Assembly (NCBI RefSeq): GCF_040500525.1
Contig: NZ_CP159405.1
Location: 124,001-188,000 of the forward strand
DNA from: Azospirillum formosense
GTDB lineage: Bacteria > Pseudomonadota > Alphaproteobacteria > Azospirillales > Azospirillaceae
Length of the DNA: 64,000 bases
Direction: 5' to 3'
The position numbers were made by a program, and so were the translations under genes. The notes under the pieces were generated by a model that was given only the letters and a program-made list of their open reading frames with translations, searched no databases and was not told where the DNA came from. Shown in pieces: positions 52,547-62,451 of the stretch (the stretch's first letter is position 1; the number at the start of each line of letters is the position of its first letter).

Positions 52547-54970
52547 TCAGGGTGCTTTCCACCGGCGCAGCACGCCGGCCAGAGCGTCGGCGGCGGCGAG
52601 CTGGCCGCCGACGGTGGCGCTGGACAGCGGCTTGCCCGCCGGGTCGGGCGGGACGGCCAGGGCGTCGAGCAGACCGGCCCAGCGGGTCCCGGCCAGCGCC
52701 TTGCCGTGGCGCTCCGCGGTGGCGGTGACCGCCGCGTCGTCGCCCGCCCGGAAGGCGGCCAGCGCGTGGAAGGCGACGTCGTCCGGCAGGGGCGCGCCGG
52801 GTCCGTCCAGCAGCTCGGCGTAGGCGGCGCGGGCCGCCGGCCATTCGCCGGCCCGGAACAGGCTGTCCGCCCGGATGCGCGCCGCCTCGGGGCCGGTCAG
52901 GCCGCGCAGCGCGTCGAAGGCGCGCATGGCCTCGCCCTCCGCCGCGAAGGCCTCGGCGCGCAGAAGAGCGCGGCGCCTGGCGGTCTCAGGGGCGGTCGCC
53001 TGGGCGTCCGCCGCCGGCCCGGCGGTGTGGTCGAGCACGGCCAGCGCCTCCGTGCCGCGCCCGGCGTCGAGCAGCACGCGGGCCAGCTCCAGCCCGATGT
53101 CCGCGCGTTGGGCGCCGCGCGCGGTCTCGGCGAGGCCGTGGAGCAGGCGCGCGGCCTCCAGCGTGAAGCCGCCGCGGGCCAGCAGCCGGGCGAGCCGGCG
53201 CTGCTGCGTGCCGGTGTCGTCGTCGGTCAGCATGACCGTACGTCCGTAGCGCACCTGCAGGGACAGCGCGTCGAGCGCGCTGCCCGGGGTCGTCTCCAGA
53301 TGGCCGATCACCGCGTCGAGAAGCCCGCGCCCGGTGGTCAGCGCCGCCCGCCCGCGCGCCGTCGCGCCGAAGCGGCGGCCGAGCAGGCCGAAGATGTCGA
53401 GCGCCGCGTCGATCCGCCCGGCGCGGGTGTAGGCGGCCCCCAGGGCGGCCAGCGCGTCCGTCTCGACGTCGCCGCCGCGCCAGGCGTAGCGCAGGCTTTC
53501 CAGCTCCGCGATGGCGCCCGGATCGTCCAGTGCGCCGCTGGCCAGCCGCAGCTCGATGGAGCGCACTTGCGCCCGGTGGCCGTAGAGGTTGGGCAGGGCG
53601 GCGGCGCGCTTGTAGTGGGCCAGCGCCTCCGCGGTCTCGTTGTGCAACTCCGCCAAGCGGCCGCGGAAGAAGTCCAGCCGCCCGTCGGTGGAGCCGATGC
53701 CGTCCAGCGTGATCATCTCCAGCACGATCAGGTTCAGCGACGGGCCGTCCGCCGCCTCGCCCGCCGATTCGGCGAGCAGGGTGAGCAGGCGTCCGCGCAG
53801 GTCGGCGGGGTAGGACAGCAACCGCTTCAGCGCGATGGGCAGGCTCGACTTGGCGGCGGTCCAGCGGCTGGGGGCCAGGGTGGCGCTGCGCCAGACATGG
53901 TGGTCGGCGGCGGCGGGGCTGGGCTGGGCGCGGACGAACTGGCTGTCGTCGGGATCGGCGGTGCCGTCCAGCGCGCGGAAGGCGTCGCGCAGCAGGCGCA
54001 GCTCGTAGCGCTGGTCCGGCCCCGGCGTCAGGCTCTCCGCGGCGTCCAACGCGGCGCGGCCCTCCTCCGGCAGGGCGCGGGCCAGCGTGAAGCGGGCCAT
54101 GGCGAGCAGCGCGTCCACCCGCGCGCGGCCCTGGCTCTCGGCGATGCGCTGCTCCAGATGCTGCTTGCGCGCGGGGTAGTCGTCGCCGGCCCAGGCGTCC
54201 AGGTCGAAGGCGCGGATCGGCGGGGCGGCCTGGACGGCCGGGGCAGGGGCCGGAGGCAGGGGTGACGGCGGCACGGCGGCCACCGTCTTGGCGGGCTCCG
54301 ACTTCGGCGGGGCAGGCGGCGGGGCAGGGGGCGGGGCCTTGGCAACTGGTTGCGGCGCGGCCGGCGGCGGTCCCTGCACCACGGGCGGCGGCTGTACGAC
54401 CGGCTGGGCCTGGGCGCTGGCGACCGGACTCAGCCGCTCGGCAAGGCTGACCGGCGCTGCCGGTGCGGGCGCCGGTTCGGGAGCCGGCGGCGGCGCGATC
54501 ATCGGAAAGACCGACGCGCCGGGCGCCTCGGCCAGCAGGGTGGTGTCGGCCGGCGCCGAAGCGGGAGCGCCGGGCTTGCGCGCCGGGCGGGGAGGGTCGG
54601 TGACGTCGATGAAGGTGATCCGCCGCTCGCGGCGCACGGTGACGCGGGCGCCGCAGGGCCAGTCCATGGTCAGGCTGCGCCCGCCCTCCGCCGTCTGGAA
54701 GCCGGTCAGCCGCCGCGAATAGGTACCGTTCAGCGCCTCCAGCGGCCAGGGGACCGCCTGCGGAAAGGCGACGCGTCCGCCGCAGCTCCCGACATCCACC
54801 GCCGGGGCGCCTTGCGCGTTGACCAGCGCCAGACGCGAGAAGTCGGCGTGGTCGCCCGTCTGCACGGTGATCGGTGCTGACGCCTCCTCCGCCGTGGCGG
54901 GAGGTGCCGTCAGGGCGGTGGTGACCGACAGAAGGGCCAGGGAGATGGACAGGGTCCGGCAGGGATGCAT
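52547..54970 (-). CDS. Large exported TPR-like protein upstream of motAB
   Basis: 807 residues. A signal peptide is clear (LSISLALLSVTTALTAPPATAEE). Residues 30-130 form a beta-rich region (PITVQTGDHADFSRLALV, VTVRRERRITFIDV). A proline/alanine-rich linker of about 100 residues follows (about 150-250). The remaining 550 residues are helical repeats (for example ALAALGAAYTRAGRIDAALDIFGLLGRRFG, AFAAEGEAMRAFDALRGLTG), TPR-like in spacing. I do not recognise a family. Co-orientation with motA suggests a motility role in the periplasm. Confidence 0.65.
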   Translation of the reverse strand: MHPCRTLSISLALLSVTTALTAPPATAEEASAPITVQTGDHADFSRLALVNAQGAPAVDVGSCGGRVAFPQAVPWPLEALNGTYSRRLTGFQTAEGGRSLTMDWPCGARVTVRRERRITFIDVTDPPRPARKPGAPASAPADTTLLAEAPGASVFPMIAPPPAPEPAPAPAAPVSLAERLSPVASAQAQPVVQPPPVVQGPPPAAPQPVAKAPPPAPPPAPPKSEPAKTVAAVPPSPLPPAPAPAVQAAPPIRAFDLDAWAGDDYPARKQHLEQRIAESQGRARVDALLAMARFTLARALPEEGRAALDAAESLTPGPDQRYELRLLRDAFRALDGTADPDDSQFVRAQPSPAAADHHVWRSATLAPSRWTAAKSSLPIALKRLLSYPADLRGRLLTLLAESAGEAADGPSLNLIVLEMITLDGIGSTDGRLDFFRGRLAELHNETAEALAHYKRAAALPNLYGHRAQVRSIELRLASGALDDPGAIAELESLRYAWRGGDVETDALAALGAAYTRAGRIDAALDIFGLLGRRFGATARGRAALTTGRGLLDAVIGHLETTPGSALDALSLQVRYGRTVMLTDDDTGTQQRRLARLLARGGFTLEAARLLHGLAETARGAQRADIGLELARVLLDAGRGTEALAVLDHTAGPAADAQATAPETARRRALLRAEAFAAEGEAMRAFDALRGLTGPEAARIRADSLFRAGEWPAARAAYAELLDGPGAPLPDDVAFHALAAFRAGDDAAVTATAERHGKALAGTRWAGLLDALAVPPDPAGKPLSSATVGGQLAAADALAGVLRRWKAP

Positions 54971-55113
54971 CGCGACTGCCCCAAATTTTATCTAAATCGG
55001 AATCAAATCCCCCAAGACACCGTTCAGTTCCCGTCGCGGCGCCTCAGGTTGAAACCCGGCTTTAAACTGCATCACCTAGGTTAAGGCGGCGTTCAAACCG
55101 AAGGTGTCCGGCG

Positions 55114-55842
55114 ATGGAGAATCCCCTTTACATTGGATTGTCGCGGCAAGTGGCGTTGCGTCGGCAGCTCGATGTCGTGGCGAACAACATCGCCAACATG
55201 AACACTGCGGGATTCCGCGGTGAACGCATGCTGTTCGAAGCGGCGATGGAGCGCGGCGGCATGAAGCCGTCCGACAAGATCGCCTTCACCATCGACCGCG
55301 CCACCTACACCGACTTCACCGCCGGCAGCCTGAAGCCGACCGACAACCCCTACGACGTGGCGCTGGACGGCGACGGCTGGCTCCAGGTGCAGACGCCGGA
55401 CGGCCCGCGCTACACCCGCGACGGGCGGATGCGCCGCGACGTGGACGGGCAGCTCGTGAACGCCGGCGGCTTCCCCTATCTGGACGACAACCAGCAGCCC
55501 ATCGTCATCCCGGCCGACCGCAGCCGGATGGAGATCGGCACCGACGGGCTGGTCTCCGCCGACAATGAGATGATCGCCCGGCTGCGCGTCGTCCGCTTCG
55601 AGAGCCCGCAGGCGTTGGCCCAGACCGGGGACGTGCTGTTCGACGCCGTGGACGCCCAGCCGCTGCCGGCCCCCGACACGCGGATCGTCCAGGGCAAGGT
55701 GGAGCAATCCAACGTCCAGTCCATCGCCGAGATGTCGCGGATGATGGAGCTGACGCGCGACTACCAGTCGGTCACCCGCATGATGGACGACGGGCAGGAC
55801 CTGCTGCGCTCCGCCATCAACCGCCTCGGCAAATCCGCTTAA
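55114..55842 (+). CDS. flgF: Flagellar basal-body rod protein FlgF
   Basis: 242 residues. The N-terminus (LYIGLSRQVALRRQLDVVANNIANMNTAGFRGERMLF) is the rod/hook-family domain. The C-terminus ends with the conserved VQSIAEMSRMMELTRDYQSVTRMMDDGQDLLRSAINRLG. It forms part of the proximal rod. flgG follows 18 bases later. Confidence 0.94.
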   Translation: MENPLYIGLSRQVALRRQLDVVANNIANMNTAGFRGERMLFEAAMERGGMKPSDKIAFTIDRATYTDFTAGSLKPTDNPYDVALDGDGWLQVQTPDGPRYTRDGRMRRDVDGQLVNAGGFPYLDDNQQPIVIPADRSRMEIGTDGLVSADNEMIARLRVVRFESPQALAQTGDVLFDAVDAQPLPAPDTRIVQGKVEQSNVQSIAEMSRMMELTRDYQSVTRMMDDGQDLLRSAINRLGKSA

Positions 55843-55860
55843 AACCAGGAGATTGCGTCC

Positions 55861-56646
55861 ATGCGCGTGCTCAGCATCGCTTCGACCGGCATGATGGCCC
55901 AGCAGTTGAACGTCGAGGTCATCTCCAACAACATCGCCAACATCAACACCACCGCCTTCAAGCGCGGGCGCGCCGAGTTCCAGGACCTGATGTACCAGTC
56001 GGAACGGCGCCAGGGCAGCCAGTCCACCGACGCCGGCACCATCATCCCGACCGGCATCGAGGTCGGGCTCGGCGTGCGTCCGGGGGCGGTCAACCGCATC
56101 AACACGACCGGCAACCTGACCTCCACCGGGAACGAGCTGGACCTCGCCATCGAGGGGCGCGGCTACTTCAACATCCGCATGCCGGCGGGCGAGACCGCCT
56201 ACACCCGCGCCGGCGGCTTCAAGCTGTCGCCGGAGGGGACCATCGTGACCAGCGACGGCCACCCGGTGCTGCCGGAGGTCACCGTGCCGCAGGGCACGCG
56301 GGAAATCGCCGTGAACAGTTCCGGCGAGGTGCAGGCCTTTGTCGACGGGCAGACCCGCCCGCGCGTGCTGGGCCAGCTGGTGATGACCGTGTTCGTCAAC
56401 GAATCCGGGCTGGAGGCGATGGGCGACAACCTCTTCCGCGCCACCCCCGCCTCGGGCGAGCCGCAGGACGGCACCGGCGGGCAGGCGGGCTTCGGCACCA
56501 TCCGGCAGAAGTATCTGGAATCCTCCAACGTCAACGTCGTCCAGGAGATCACCGAACTCATCTCCGCCCAGCGCGCCTACGAGATGAATGCGAAGGTGGT
56601 CGAGGCCGGCGACCAGATGGCCTCCACGCTGTCGAACATGCGGTGA
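55861..56646 (+). CDS. flgG: Flagellar basal-body rod protein FlgG
   Basis: 261 residues, the distal rod subunit. LSIASTGMMAQQLNVEVISNNIANINTTAFKRGRAEFQDLMYQ opens it, and NVVQEITELISAQRAYEMNAKVVEAGDQMASTLSNMR closes it. The stop overlaps the GTG of flgA (GTGA). Confidence 0.95.
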   Translation: MRVLSIASTGMMAQQLNVEVISNNIANINTTAFKRGRAEFQDLMYQSERRQGSQSTDAGTIIPTGIEVGLGVRPGAVNRINTTGNLTSTGNELDLAIEGRGYFNIRMPAGETAYTRAGGFKLSPEGTIVTSDGHPVLPEVTVPQGTREIAVNSSGEVQAFVDGQTRPRVLGQLVMTVFVNESGLEAMGDNLFRATPASGEPQDGTGGQAGFGTIRQKYLESSNVNVVQEITELISAQRAYEMNAKVVEAGDQMASTLSNMR

Positions 56647-57383
56647 CCGCCATGCGGCGTACCGTTCGTCATCTGGCCGGAGTCGCGGTCGCGCTGCATC
56701 TGCTCGGCGCGCCCGCCCAGGCGGCGTACCTGTCCGGCGGCGAGGGGGCGGTGGAGGCGCTGCTGGCGCAGGAGCTGGCGGCCTCCCTCGGCCCGGCGGT
56801 GCCGCCGGACGCGCGGGTCTCGGTGGTGCTGACGGTGCCCTTCTCCGGCCCGGTGGAGGCGGTGCGCGACCTGTCCTACGACCCGCGCGGCGGTCTGGTC
56901 CGCGCGCTGGTGAGCAGCGACGGGCGCGTCCTGGAGATCAAGGCCAAGGCCGACATCATGGTCGAGGTGCCGGTGCCGACGCGCCGCATCCTGCCCGGCG
57001 AGGTGATCGCCGACAGCGACCTGACCACCATCCCGATGCCGCTGGAGCGGCTGAACGGCGCCGTCGTCACCTCCCGCGACGCCCTGGCCGGGCTGGCCAG
57101 CCGCCGCCAGCTCTCGGCCGGGCGACTGATCCAGACCTCCGCGGTCGGCGCCCCGCTGGTGGTCCAGCGCAACAAGCCGGTCAGCCTCGTCTACGAGGAC
57201 GGGCCGCTGCAGCTGATGGCGCGCGGCCGCGCCCTGCAGGACGGCGGGGTGGGGGAGCTGGTCCGCGTGATGAACGTCGCCAGCAACATCGTCGTCACCG
57301 GCACCATCACCGGCCCGCAGACCGTCACCGTCAGCGGTCCTCCGGACGCCATGCCGCCCAACGCGGCTTCCGCGAAATTCTGA
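56643..57383 (+). CDS. flgA: Flagellar P-ring assembly chaperone FlgA
   Basis: 246 residues from a GTG overlapping flgG by four bases; an ATG at 56652 is an alternative. A signal peptide is present (HLAGVAVALHLLGAPAQA). The SAF-type C-terminal domain is typical (VPVPTRRILPGEVIADSDLTTIPMPLERLNGAVV, LAGLASRRQLSAGRLIQTSAVG, LVVQRNKPVSLVYEDGPLQLMARG). It acts in the periplasm. Confidence 0.9.
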   Translation: MTAMRRTVRHLAGVAVALHLLGAPAQAAYLSGGEGAVEALLAQELAASLGPAVPPDARVSVVLTVPFSGPVEAVRDLSYDPRGGLVRALVSSDGRVLEIKAKADIMVEVPVPTRRILPGEVIADSDLTTIPMPLERLNGAVVTSRDALAGLASRRQLSAGRLIQTSAVGAPLVVQRNKPVSLVYEDGPLQLMARGRALQDGGVGELVRVMNVASNIVVTGTITGPQTVTVSGPPDAMPPNAASAKF

Positions 57384-57429
57384 GTCCAGTCACCCGGGTC
57401 CAGTCACCCGGGTCCAGTCTCCCGAGTCC
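57384..57429. repeat. 14-bp tandem repeat between flgA and flgH
   Basis: Two exact copies of GTCCAGTCACCCGG (57384-57397 and 57398-57411), then GTCCAGTCTCCCGA (57412-57425) and a partial GTCC. It begins at the flgA stop. The copies could change by slippage and alter the flgA-flgH spacing. Confidence 0.85.
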
Positions 57430-57450
57430 AAATCAAGGACATCAACCGCC

Positions 57451-58197
57451 ATGCGCACGCTTCCGCCCCGCCGCGTCCTGCTTCCCTTCCTCGCCCTGAC
57501 GGTGGCGCTCGCCGGCTGCGGGCGGCTGGCCGACGTGGGACAGGCGCCGCGCCTGTCGGAGATCTCGAACCCCGCCATGGCGCCGGAGGCGCGCGTCATC
57601 TCCATGCCGATGCCGCGCCCCAACACCAACGAGCAGGTGCCGAGTTCGCTGTGGCGTACCGGGTCCCGCGACTTCTTCCGCGATCCGCGGGCCAAACAGG
57701 TGGGCGACCTGCTGACCGTCATCATCAACATCGCCGATCAGGCGCAGCTGCAGAACCAGACGCAGCGCCAGCGCTCCAGCGCCGAATCGGCGGGCGTGCC
57801 GAACTTCTTCGGGCTGGAGTCGCGGCTGCCCGCCGTGCTGCCCGACGCGGTGAACCCGTCCAGCCTCGTCGACATGGACAGCTCCTCCTCCTCCTCCGGC
57901 ACCGGGACGATCCAGCGCAACGAGCGCATCGCCATGCGCGCCGCGGCCGTGGTGACCGAGGTGCTGCCCAACGGCAACTTCGTGATCGCCGGCCGGCAGG
58001 AGGTGCGGGTGAACTACGAGCTGCGCGAGATGCGAATCGCCGGGGTCATCCGGCCCGAGGACATCACGAACGTGAACACCATCGACTACGACAAGATCGC
58101 CGAGGCGCGGATCACCTACGGCGGGCGCGGCCAGATCACCGACGTCCAGCAGCCGCGCTACGGCCAGCAGGTCTTCGACATCATCATGCCCTTCTGA
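57451..58197 (+). CDS. flgH: Flagellar L-ring lipoprotein FlgH
   Basis: 248 residues. Lipobox LAGC. The conserved family segments are SLWRTGSRDFFRDPRAKQVGDLLTVIINIADQAQLQNQT, MRAAAVVTEVLPNGNFVIAGRQEVRVNYELREMRIAGVIRPEDI, TIDYDKIAEARITYGGRGQIT. It forms the outer-membrane L ring. The ATG at 57451 follows CAAGGAC. Confidence 0.95.
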   Translation: MRTLPPRRVLLPFLALTVALAGCGRLADVGQAPRLSEISNPAMAPEARVISMPMPRPNTNEQVPSSLWRTGSRDFFRDPRAKQVGDLLTVIINIADQAQLQNQTQRQRSSAESAGVPNFFGLESRLPAVLPDAVNPSSLVDMDSSSSSSGTGTIQRNERIAMRAAAVVTEVLPNGNFVIAGRQEVRVNYELREMRIAGVIRPEDITNVNTIDYDKIAEARITYGGRGQITDVQQPRYGQQVFDIIMPF

Positions 58198-58216
58198 GCC
58201 GCGGGGAGACGCGACC

Positions 58217-58711
58217 ATGGCGGACCGTCCCGGACCCAGCCGATATTCGGTCTTCGTGCTCTGCGCCGCGCTGGCGGCGGCGGTCGGCTACGGCCTCGGG
58301 CGCCTGCAGCTGACGCTCGGCGCCGAGGAGAAGGCCGTGGAGCAGACGGCCGGCGCCGGGCCGGAACTGCCCACCGACGGCCCGGGCCCCTTCTATGTTG
58401 AGGTCGGGCAATTGATGGTCCCGGTGCTGGTGGAGGGCCGCACCAACGCCTTCATCCTGACCCAGATCACCCTCCAGACCGGCAGCACCGATCAGGCCAA
58501 CCTGCTGCGCCGCCATCTGCCCCACGCGCGCAACGCCCTGCTGCAGGCCCTGTTCGGCATGGCGGGGGCGGGCGCCTTCGACGGTCCGTCGGTCGATCCC
58601 GCCGCCGTCGCCAAATCCCTGAAGCAGGCCGCCGTCGAACAGCTCGGCCCCGATCTCGTGCGCGGCGTGCTGATCGACCGCCTGATGCGCCAGGAGAACA
58701 CCCGGCTGTAG
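58217..58711 (+). CDS. FliL-like flagellar protein
   Basis: 164 residues. One N-terminal membrane segment (YSVFVLCAALAAAVGYGLG), then a linker and FYVEVGQLMVPVLVEGRTNAFILTQITLQTG, with a final LKQAAVEQLGPDLVRGVLIDRLMRQ. The layout (short inside, one membrane helix, periplasmic domain with AFILTQITLQ) resembles FliL. It follows flgH within 20 bases. The identity is plausible but not certain. Confidence 0.5.
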   Translation: MADRPGPSRYSVFVLCAALAAAVGYGLGRLQLTLGAEEKAVEQTAGAGPELPTDGPGPFYVEVGQLMVPVLVEGRTNAFILTQITLQTGSTDQANLLRRHLPHARNALLQALFGMAGAGAFDGPSVDPAAVAKSLKQAAVEQLGPDLVRGVLIDRLMRQENTRL

Positions 58712-58735
58712 CCCACCCAATCCCGGTTCGTTGCC

Positions 58736-58776
58736 GCAAAACCCCTCCCCCCGCGCCCGGCGGGGGAGGGTTTTGC
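58736..58776 (+). terminator. Intrinsic terminator of the flgF-to-FliL-like unit
   Basis: GCAAAACCCCTCCCCCCG and CGGGGGAGGGTTTTGC form a long stem. It ends the flagellar unit and lies before the nap promoter region. Confidence 0.8.
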
Positions 58777-58845
58777 GTTGACGTGCGGCAAAACGTCCGG
58801 AACGACGAAGGTACCGGTACTTAGGGACTGAGTCGGTGCCGGCAC

Positions 58846-58859
58846 TTGACCTCGGTCAA
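58846..58859. promoter_or_regulatory. FNR/FixK-type box upstream of nap
   Basis: TTGACCTCGGTCAA, a palindrome matching the FNR/FixK consensus TTGAT-N4-ATCAA with the C/G variant. It lies 66 bases before the napE start. Induction of nap under low oxygen is expected. Confidence 0.75.
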
Positions 58860-58924
58860 GCCACTCATGATGCGAAAGGATGAAGCTCCGCGGCGATACC
58901 GTTCGATCAATCCATGGGATCGCC

Positions 58925-59101
58925 ATGAACGCGCCGCCCGCCCGCACCGCCGACACCGCCGCTCCGACCCGCCGCTTCGAGGGGCTGGTCTTCTTCGCTC
59001 TCTCCATCCTGATCTGGCCGTTCCTGGCGATCGGGCTGGTCGGGGCCTACGGATTCTCCGTCTGGATGTACCAGATCCTGTCCCACTCCGGCGGGATGTG
59101 A
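58925..59101 (+). CDS. napE: NapE
   Basis: 58 residues with one membrane segment (GLVFFALSILIWPFLAIGLVGAYGFSVWMYQIL), a typical NapE. It is first of napEDABC. Its exact role is unclear. Confidence 0.85.
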   Translation: MNAPPARTADTAAPTRRFEGLVFFALSILIWPFLAIGLVGAYGFSVWMYQILSHSGGM

Positions 59102-59108
59102 GGCGGCC

Positions 59109-59402
59109 ATGCCCGAACTGCACATTTCCAGCCTTGTCATCCAGCACGCGCCGGACCGCACCGCCGCCCTGAAGGAGGTCGTCCGCGGGCTCGCCGGCGC
59201 CGACTGGCACGCGTCGGAGAACGGCAAGGCCATCGTCACGCTGGAAACCGCGACGGAAGCCGAGGTCCTGGACCGCATCGCCGACATCAACGCCATGGCG
59301 GGCGTCCACACCACCACGCTGGTCTATCACCACTACGAGGACGCCGAGCGCTGCGCGGAGCCGATGCCCGCCGACACCGCCCTCGTCCCCCACGCCCATT
59401 GA
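59109..59402 (+). CDS. napD: NapD, NapA-maturation chaperone
   Basis: 97 residues, NapD fold with [23 protein letters not shown] and [39 protein letters not shown]. It binds the NapA Tat signal and holds export until cofactor insertion. Confidence 0.92.
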   Translation: MPELHISSLVIQHAPDRTAALKEVVRGLAGADWHASENGKAIVTLETATEAEVLDRIADINAMAGVHTTTLVYHHYEDAERCAEPMPADTALVPHAH

Positions 59403-59446
59403 CGTCCGTCCAAGAAAAGACGACCCGCCCCAGGAGGCACCCCCCT

Positions 59447-61957
59447 ATGTCCCTGACCCGCCGTGATTATCTGAAGGTCCAAGCCGCCGTGACCGCGGCG
59501 GCGGCGGCCGGTGTGAGCCTGCCGTCCGTCATCCAGCCCGCCGAGGCCGGCACCCTGACGGCCGGCGCCGACGCCAAGCTCACCTGGTCGAAGGCCCCCT
59601 GCCGCTTCTGCGGCACCGGCTGCGGCGTCATGGTCGGCGTGAAGGAGGGGCGCATCGTCGCCACCCACGGCGACGTGAAGGCCGAGGTCAACCGCGGCCT
59701 GAACTGCGTGAAGGGCTATTTCCTGTCCAAGATCATGTACGGCGAGGACCGGCTGACCCAGCCGCTGCTGCGCATGAAGGACGGGCAGTTCCACAAGGAA
59801 GGCGAATTCACCCCGATCACCTGGGACCAGGCCTTCGACATCATGGCCACCAAGTGGAAGGAGACCCTGAAGAAGAAGGGTCCGACCGCGGTGGGCATGT
59901 TCGGCTCCGGCCAGTGGACGATCATGGAAGGCTACGCCGCCTCCAAGTTCATGAAAGCGGGCCTGCGCTCCAACAACCTCGACCCCAACGCCCGCCACTG
60001 CATGGCGTCGGCGGTGGTCGGCTTCATGCGCACCTTCGGCATGGACGAGCCGATGGGCTGCTACGACGACATGGAGCAGGCCGACGCCTTCGTGCTGTGG
60101 GGCTCCAACATGGCGGAGATGCACCCCATCCTGTGGACCCGCGTCACCGACCGCCGGCTGACCCATGAGGGCTGCAAGGTCGCCGTCCTGTCCACCTACG
60201 AGCACCGCAGCTTCGACCTCGCCGACATCGGTCTGGTCTTCACGCCGCAGTCCGATCTGGCGATCCTCAACTACATCGCCAACCACATCATCAAGACGGG
60301 CCGGGTGAACCAGGAGTTCATCGCCAAGCACGTCAACTTCAAGCGCGGCCGCGACGACATCGGCTACGGCCTGCGGCCCGAGCATCCGTTGGAGCAGAAG
60401 GCGAAGAACGTCGCCAAGGCCAACGAGTCCGACCCGATCTCCTTCGAGGAGTTCGCGAAGTTCGTCGAGCCCTACACGCTGGAGAAGGCGCACGAGCTGT
60501 CGGGCGTGCCGAAGAACCGGCTGGAGGCGCTGGCCGAGCTGTACGCCGACCCGAAGGTGAAGGTCATGTCCTTCTGGACCATGGGCTTCAACCAGCACAC
60601 CCGCGGCGTCTGGGCCAACAACCTCGTCTACAACATCCATCTGCTGACCGGGAAGATCAGCCAGCCGGGCTGCGGTCCCTTCTCGCTGACCGGCCAGCCC
60701 TCGGCCTGCGGCACGGCGCGCGAGGTCGGCACCTTCTCGCACCGCCTGCCCGCCGACATGGTGGTCACCAACCCGGAGCACCGCAAGCACGCCGAGGAGA
60801 TCTGGAAGCTGCCGGAAGGCACGATCCCGGACAAGGTCGGCTACCACGCCGTCCAGCAGGACCGCATGCTGAAGGACGGCAAGCTCAACGCCTACTGGGT
60901 CCAGTGCAACAACAACATGCAGACGGCGCCGAACACGGCGAACGAGACCTACCTGGGCTACCGCAACCCGGAAAACTTCATCGTCGTGTCGGACGCCTAC
61001 CCGACGGTGACGGCGCTCGCCGCCGATCTGATCCTGCCGACCGCCATGTGGGTGGAGAAGGAAGGCGGCTACGGCAACGCCGAACGCCGCACCCAGGTCT
61101 GGCACCAGCTCGTCGGCGCCCCCGGCGAGGCGCGCTCCGACCTCTGGCAGGTCGTCGAGTTCTCCAAGCGCTTCAAGATCGAGGAGGTGTGGCCGGAGGA
61201 GCTGATCGCCAAGAAGCCCGAGGTGCGCGGCAAGACCCTGTACGACGTGCTGTTCTGCAACGGTCAGGTCAACGCCTTCCCGCTGAGCGACTGCGATCCC
61301 GCCTATGAGAACCGCGAGTCGCAGGCCTTCGGCTTCTATCTCCAGAAGGGCCTGTTCGAGGAATACGCCACCTTCGGGCGCGGCCATGGCCACGACCTTG
61401 CCCCGTACGACATGTACCACCAGGAGCGCGGGCTGCGCTGGCCGGTGGTGAACGGCAAGGAGACGAAGTGGCGCTACCGCGAGGGCTTCGACCCCTACGT
61501 TCCGGCGGGCGAGGGCGTGCGCTTCTACGGCAACAAGGACGGCAAGGCCAACATCTTCGCGCTGCCCTATGAGCCGGCGGCGGAATCGCCGGACAAGGAT
61601 TACCCGTTCTGGCTCTGCACCGGCCGCGTGGTCGAGCATTGGCACTCCGGCTCCATGACGCTGCGCGTCCCGGAGCTGCGCAAGGCCTTCCCCAACGCCG
61701 TCGTCTTCATCCATCCCGACGACGCCAAGGACCTCAACCTGCGGCGCGGGCAGGAGGTGCGCATCGCCTCCCGCCGCGGCGAGGTGCGGGTGCGGGTCGA
61801 GACGCGGGGGCGCAACAAGCCGCCGCGGGGCCTCGTCTTCGTGCCCTTCTTCGACCACACGGTGCTCATCAACAAGGTGACGCTGGACGCCACCGACCCG
61901 CTGAGCAAGCAGACCGACTTCAAGAAATGCGCGGTCAAGATCATTCCTGTCGCGTGA
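59447..61957 (+). CDS. napA: Periplasmic nitrate reductase catalytic subunit NapA
   Basis: 836 residues. Tat signal ([19 protein letters not shown]). [4Fe-4S] site [13 protein letters not shown] with the later Cys in GLNCVKGY. Mo-ligand Cys in [17 protein letters not shown]. bis-MGD domains follow. It reduces nitrate to nitrite in the periplasm, fed by NapC and NapB. CAGGAGG precedes the ATG at 59447. Confidence 0.96.
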   Translation: MSLTRRDYLKVQAAVTAAAAAGVSLPSVIQPAEAGTLTAGADAKLTWSKAPCRFCGTGCGVMVGVKEGRIVATHGDVKAEVNRGLNCVKGYFLSKIMYGEDRLTQPLLRMKDGQFHKEGEFTPITWDQAFDIMATKWKETLKKKGPTAVGMFGSGQWTIMEGYAASKFMKAGLRSNNLDPNARHCMASAVVGFMRTFGMDEPMGCYDDMEQADAFVLWGSNMAEMHPILWTRVTDRRLTHEGCKVAVLSTYEHRSFDLADIGLVFTPQSDLAILNYIANHIIKTGRVNQEFIAKHVNFKRGRDDIGYGLRPEHPLEQKAKNVAKANESDPISFEEFAKFVEPYTLEKAHELSGVPKNRLEALAELYADPKVKVMSFWTMGFNQHTRGVWANNLVYNIHLLTGKISQPGCGPFSLTGQPSACGTAREVGTFSHRLPADMVVTNPEHRKHAEEIWKLPEGTIPDKVGYHAVQQDRMLKDGKLNAYWVQCNNNMQTAPNTANETYLGYRNPENFIVVSDAYPTVTALAADLILPTAMWVEKEGGYGNAERRTQVWHQLVGAPGEARSDLWQVVEFSKRFKIEEVWPEELIAKKPEVRGKTLYDVLFCNGQVNAFPLSDCDPAYENRESQAFGFYLQKGLFEEYATFGRGHGHDLAPYDMYHQERGLRWPVVNGKETKWRYREGFDPYVPAGEGVRFYGNKDGKANIFALPYEPAAESPDKDYPFWLCTGRVVEHWHSGSMTLRVPELRKAFPNAVVFIHPDDAKDLNLRRGQEVRIASRRGEVRVRVETRGRNKPPRGLVFVPFFDHTVLINKVTLDATDPLSKQTDFKKCAVKIIPVA

Positions 61958-61968
61958 GGAGCCCGTCC

Positions 61969-62451
61969 ATGAAGACCCGCATCACCTTTGCCGCCCTCGC
62001 GCTGGCCGCGGCCATGCCGCTCCTGGTGTCCGGCGTGTTCGCCGCGGACGGGGCCGCCCCCGCGAAGGTTCCCTCCGGCCCGCACCCGATCACCCAGGAG
62101 ATCCCCGCCGACCCGATGGCGAAGGAGATCACCGACGATCACAAGCGGGCGCGGAACTACGCCGACCAGCCGCCGCTGATCCCGCACGCGATCCGCGACT
62201 ACCAGATCGACCTGAACATCAACAAGTGCATGACCTGCCATGACCGCAAGAACACCGAGGGCTCGCAGGCCCCGATGATCTCGGTCACCCACTTCCAGGA
62301 CCGCGACGGCCAGACGCTGGGCGCGGTCAGCCCGCGGCGCTACTTCTGCACCCAGTGCCACGTGCCGCAGACCGACGCGCAGCCGATCACCGGCAACCGC
62401 TTCCGCGACATCGACAGCATCCTGGCCGGTGGAAAGGAAGGCGCCAAATGA
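61969..62451 (+). CDS. napB: Periplasmic nitrate reductase cytochrome NapB
   Basis: 160 residues with a signal peptide ([22 protein letters not shown]) and two c-haem sites (CMTCH, CTQCH). It passes electrons from NapC to NapA. napC begins inside its stop codon (ATGA overlap). Confidence 0.94.
   Translation: MKTRITFAALALAAAMPLLVSGVFAADGAAPAKVPSGPHPITQEIPADPMAKEITDDHKRARNYADQPPLIPHAIRDYQIDLNINKCMTCHDRKNTEGSQAPMISVTHFQDRDGQTLGAVSPRRYFCTQCHVPQTDAQPITGNRFRDIDSILAGGKEGAK

Noticed and set aside
59333-61858. An 841-residue minus-strand open frame opposite napA
   Set aside because: It mirrors napA codon by codon and has repetitive His/Val/Gly-rich content. napA itself is unmistakable.
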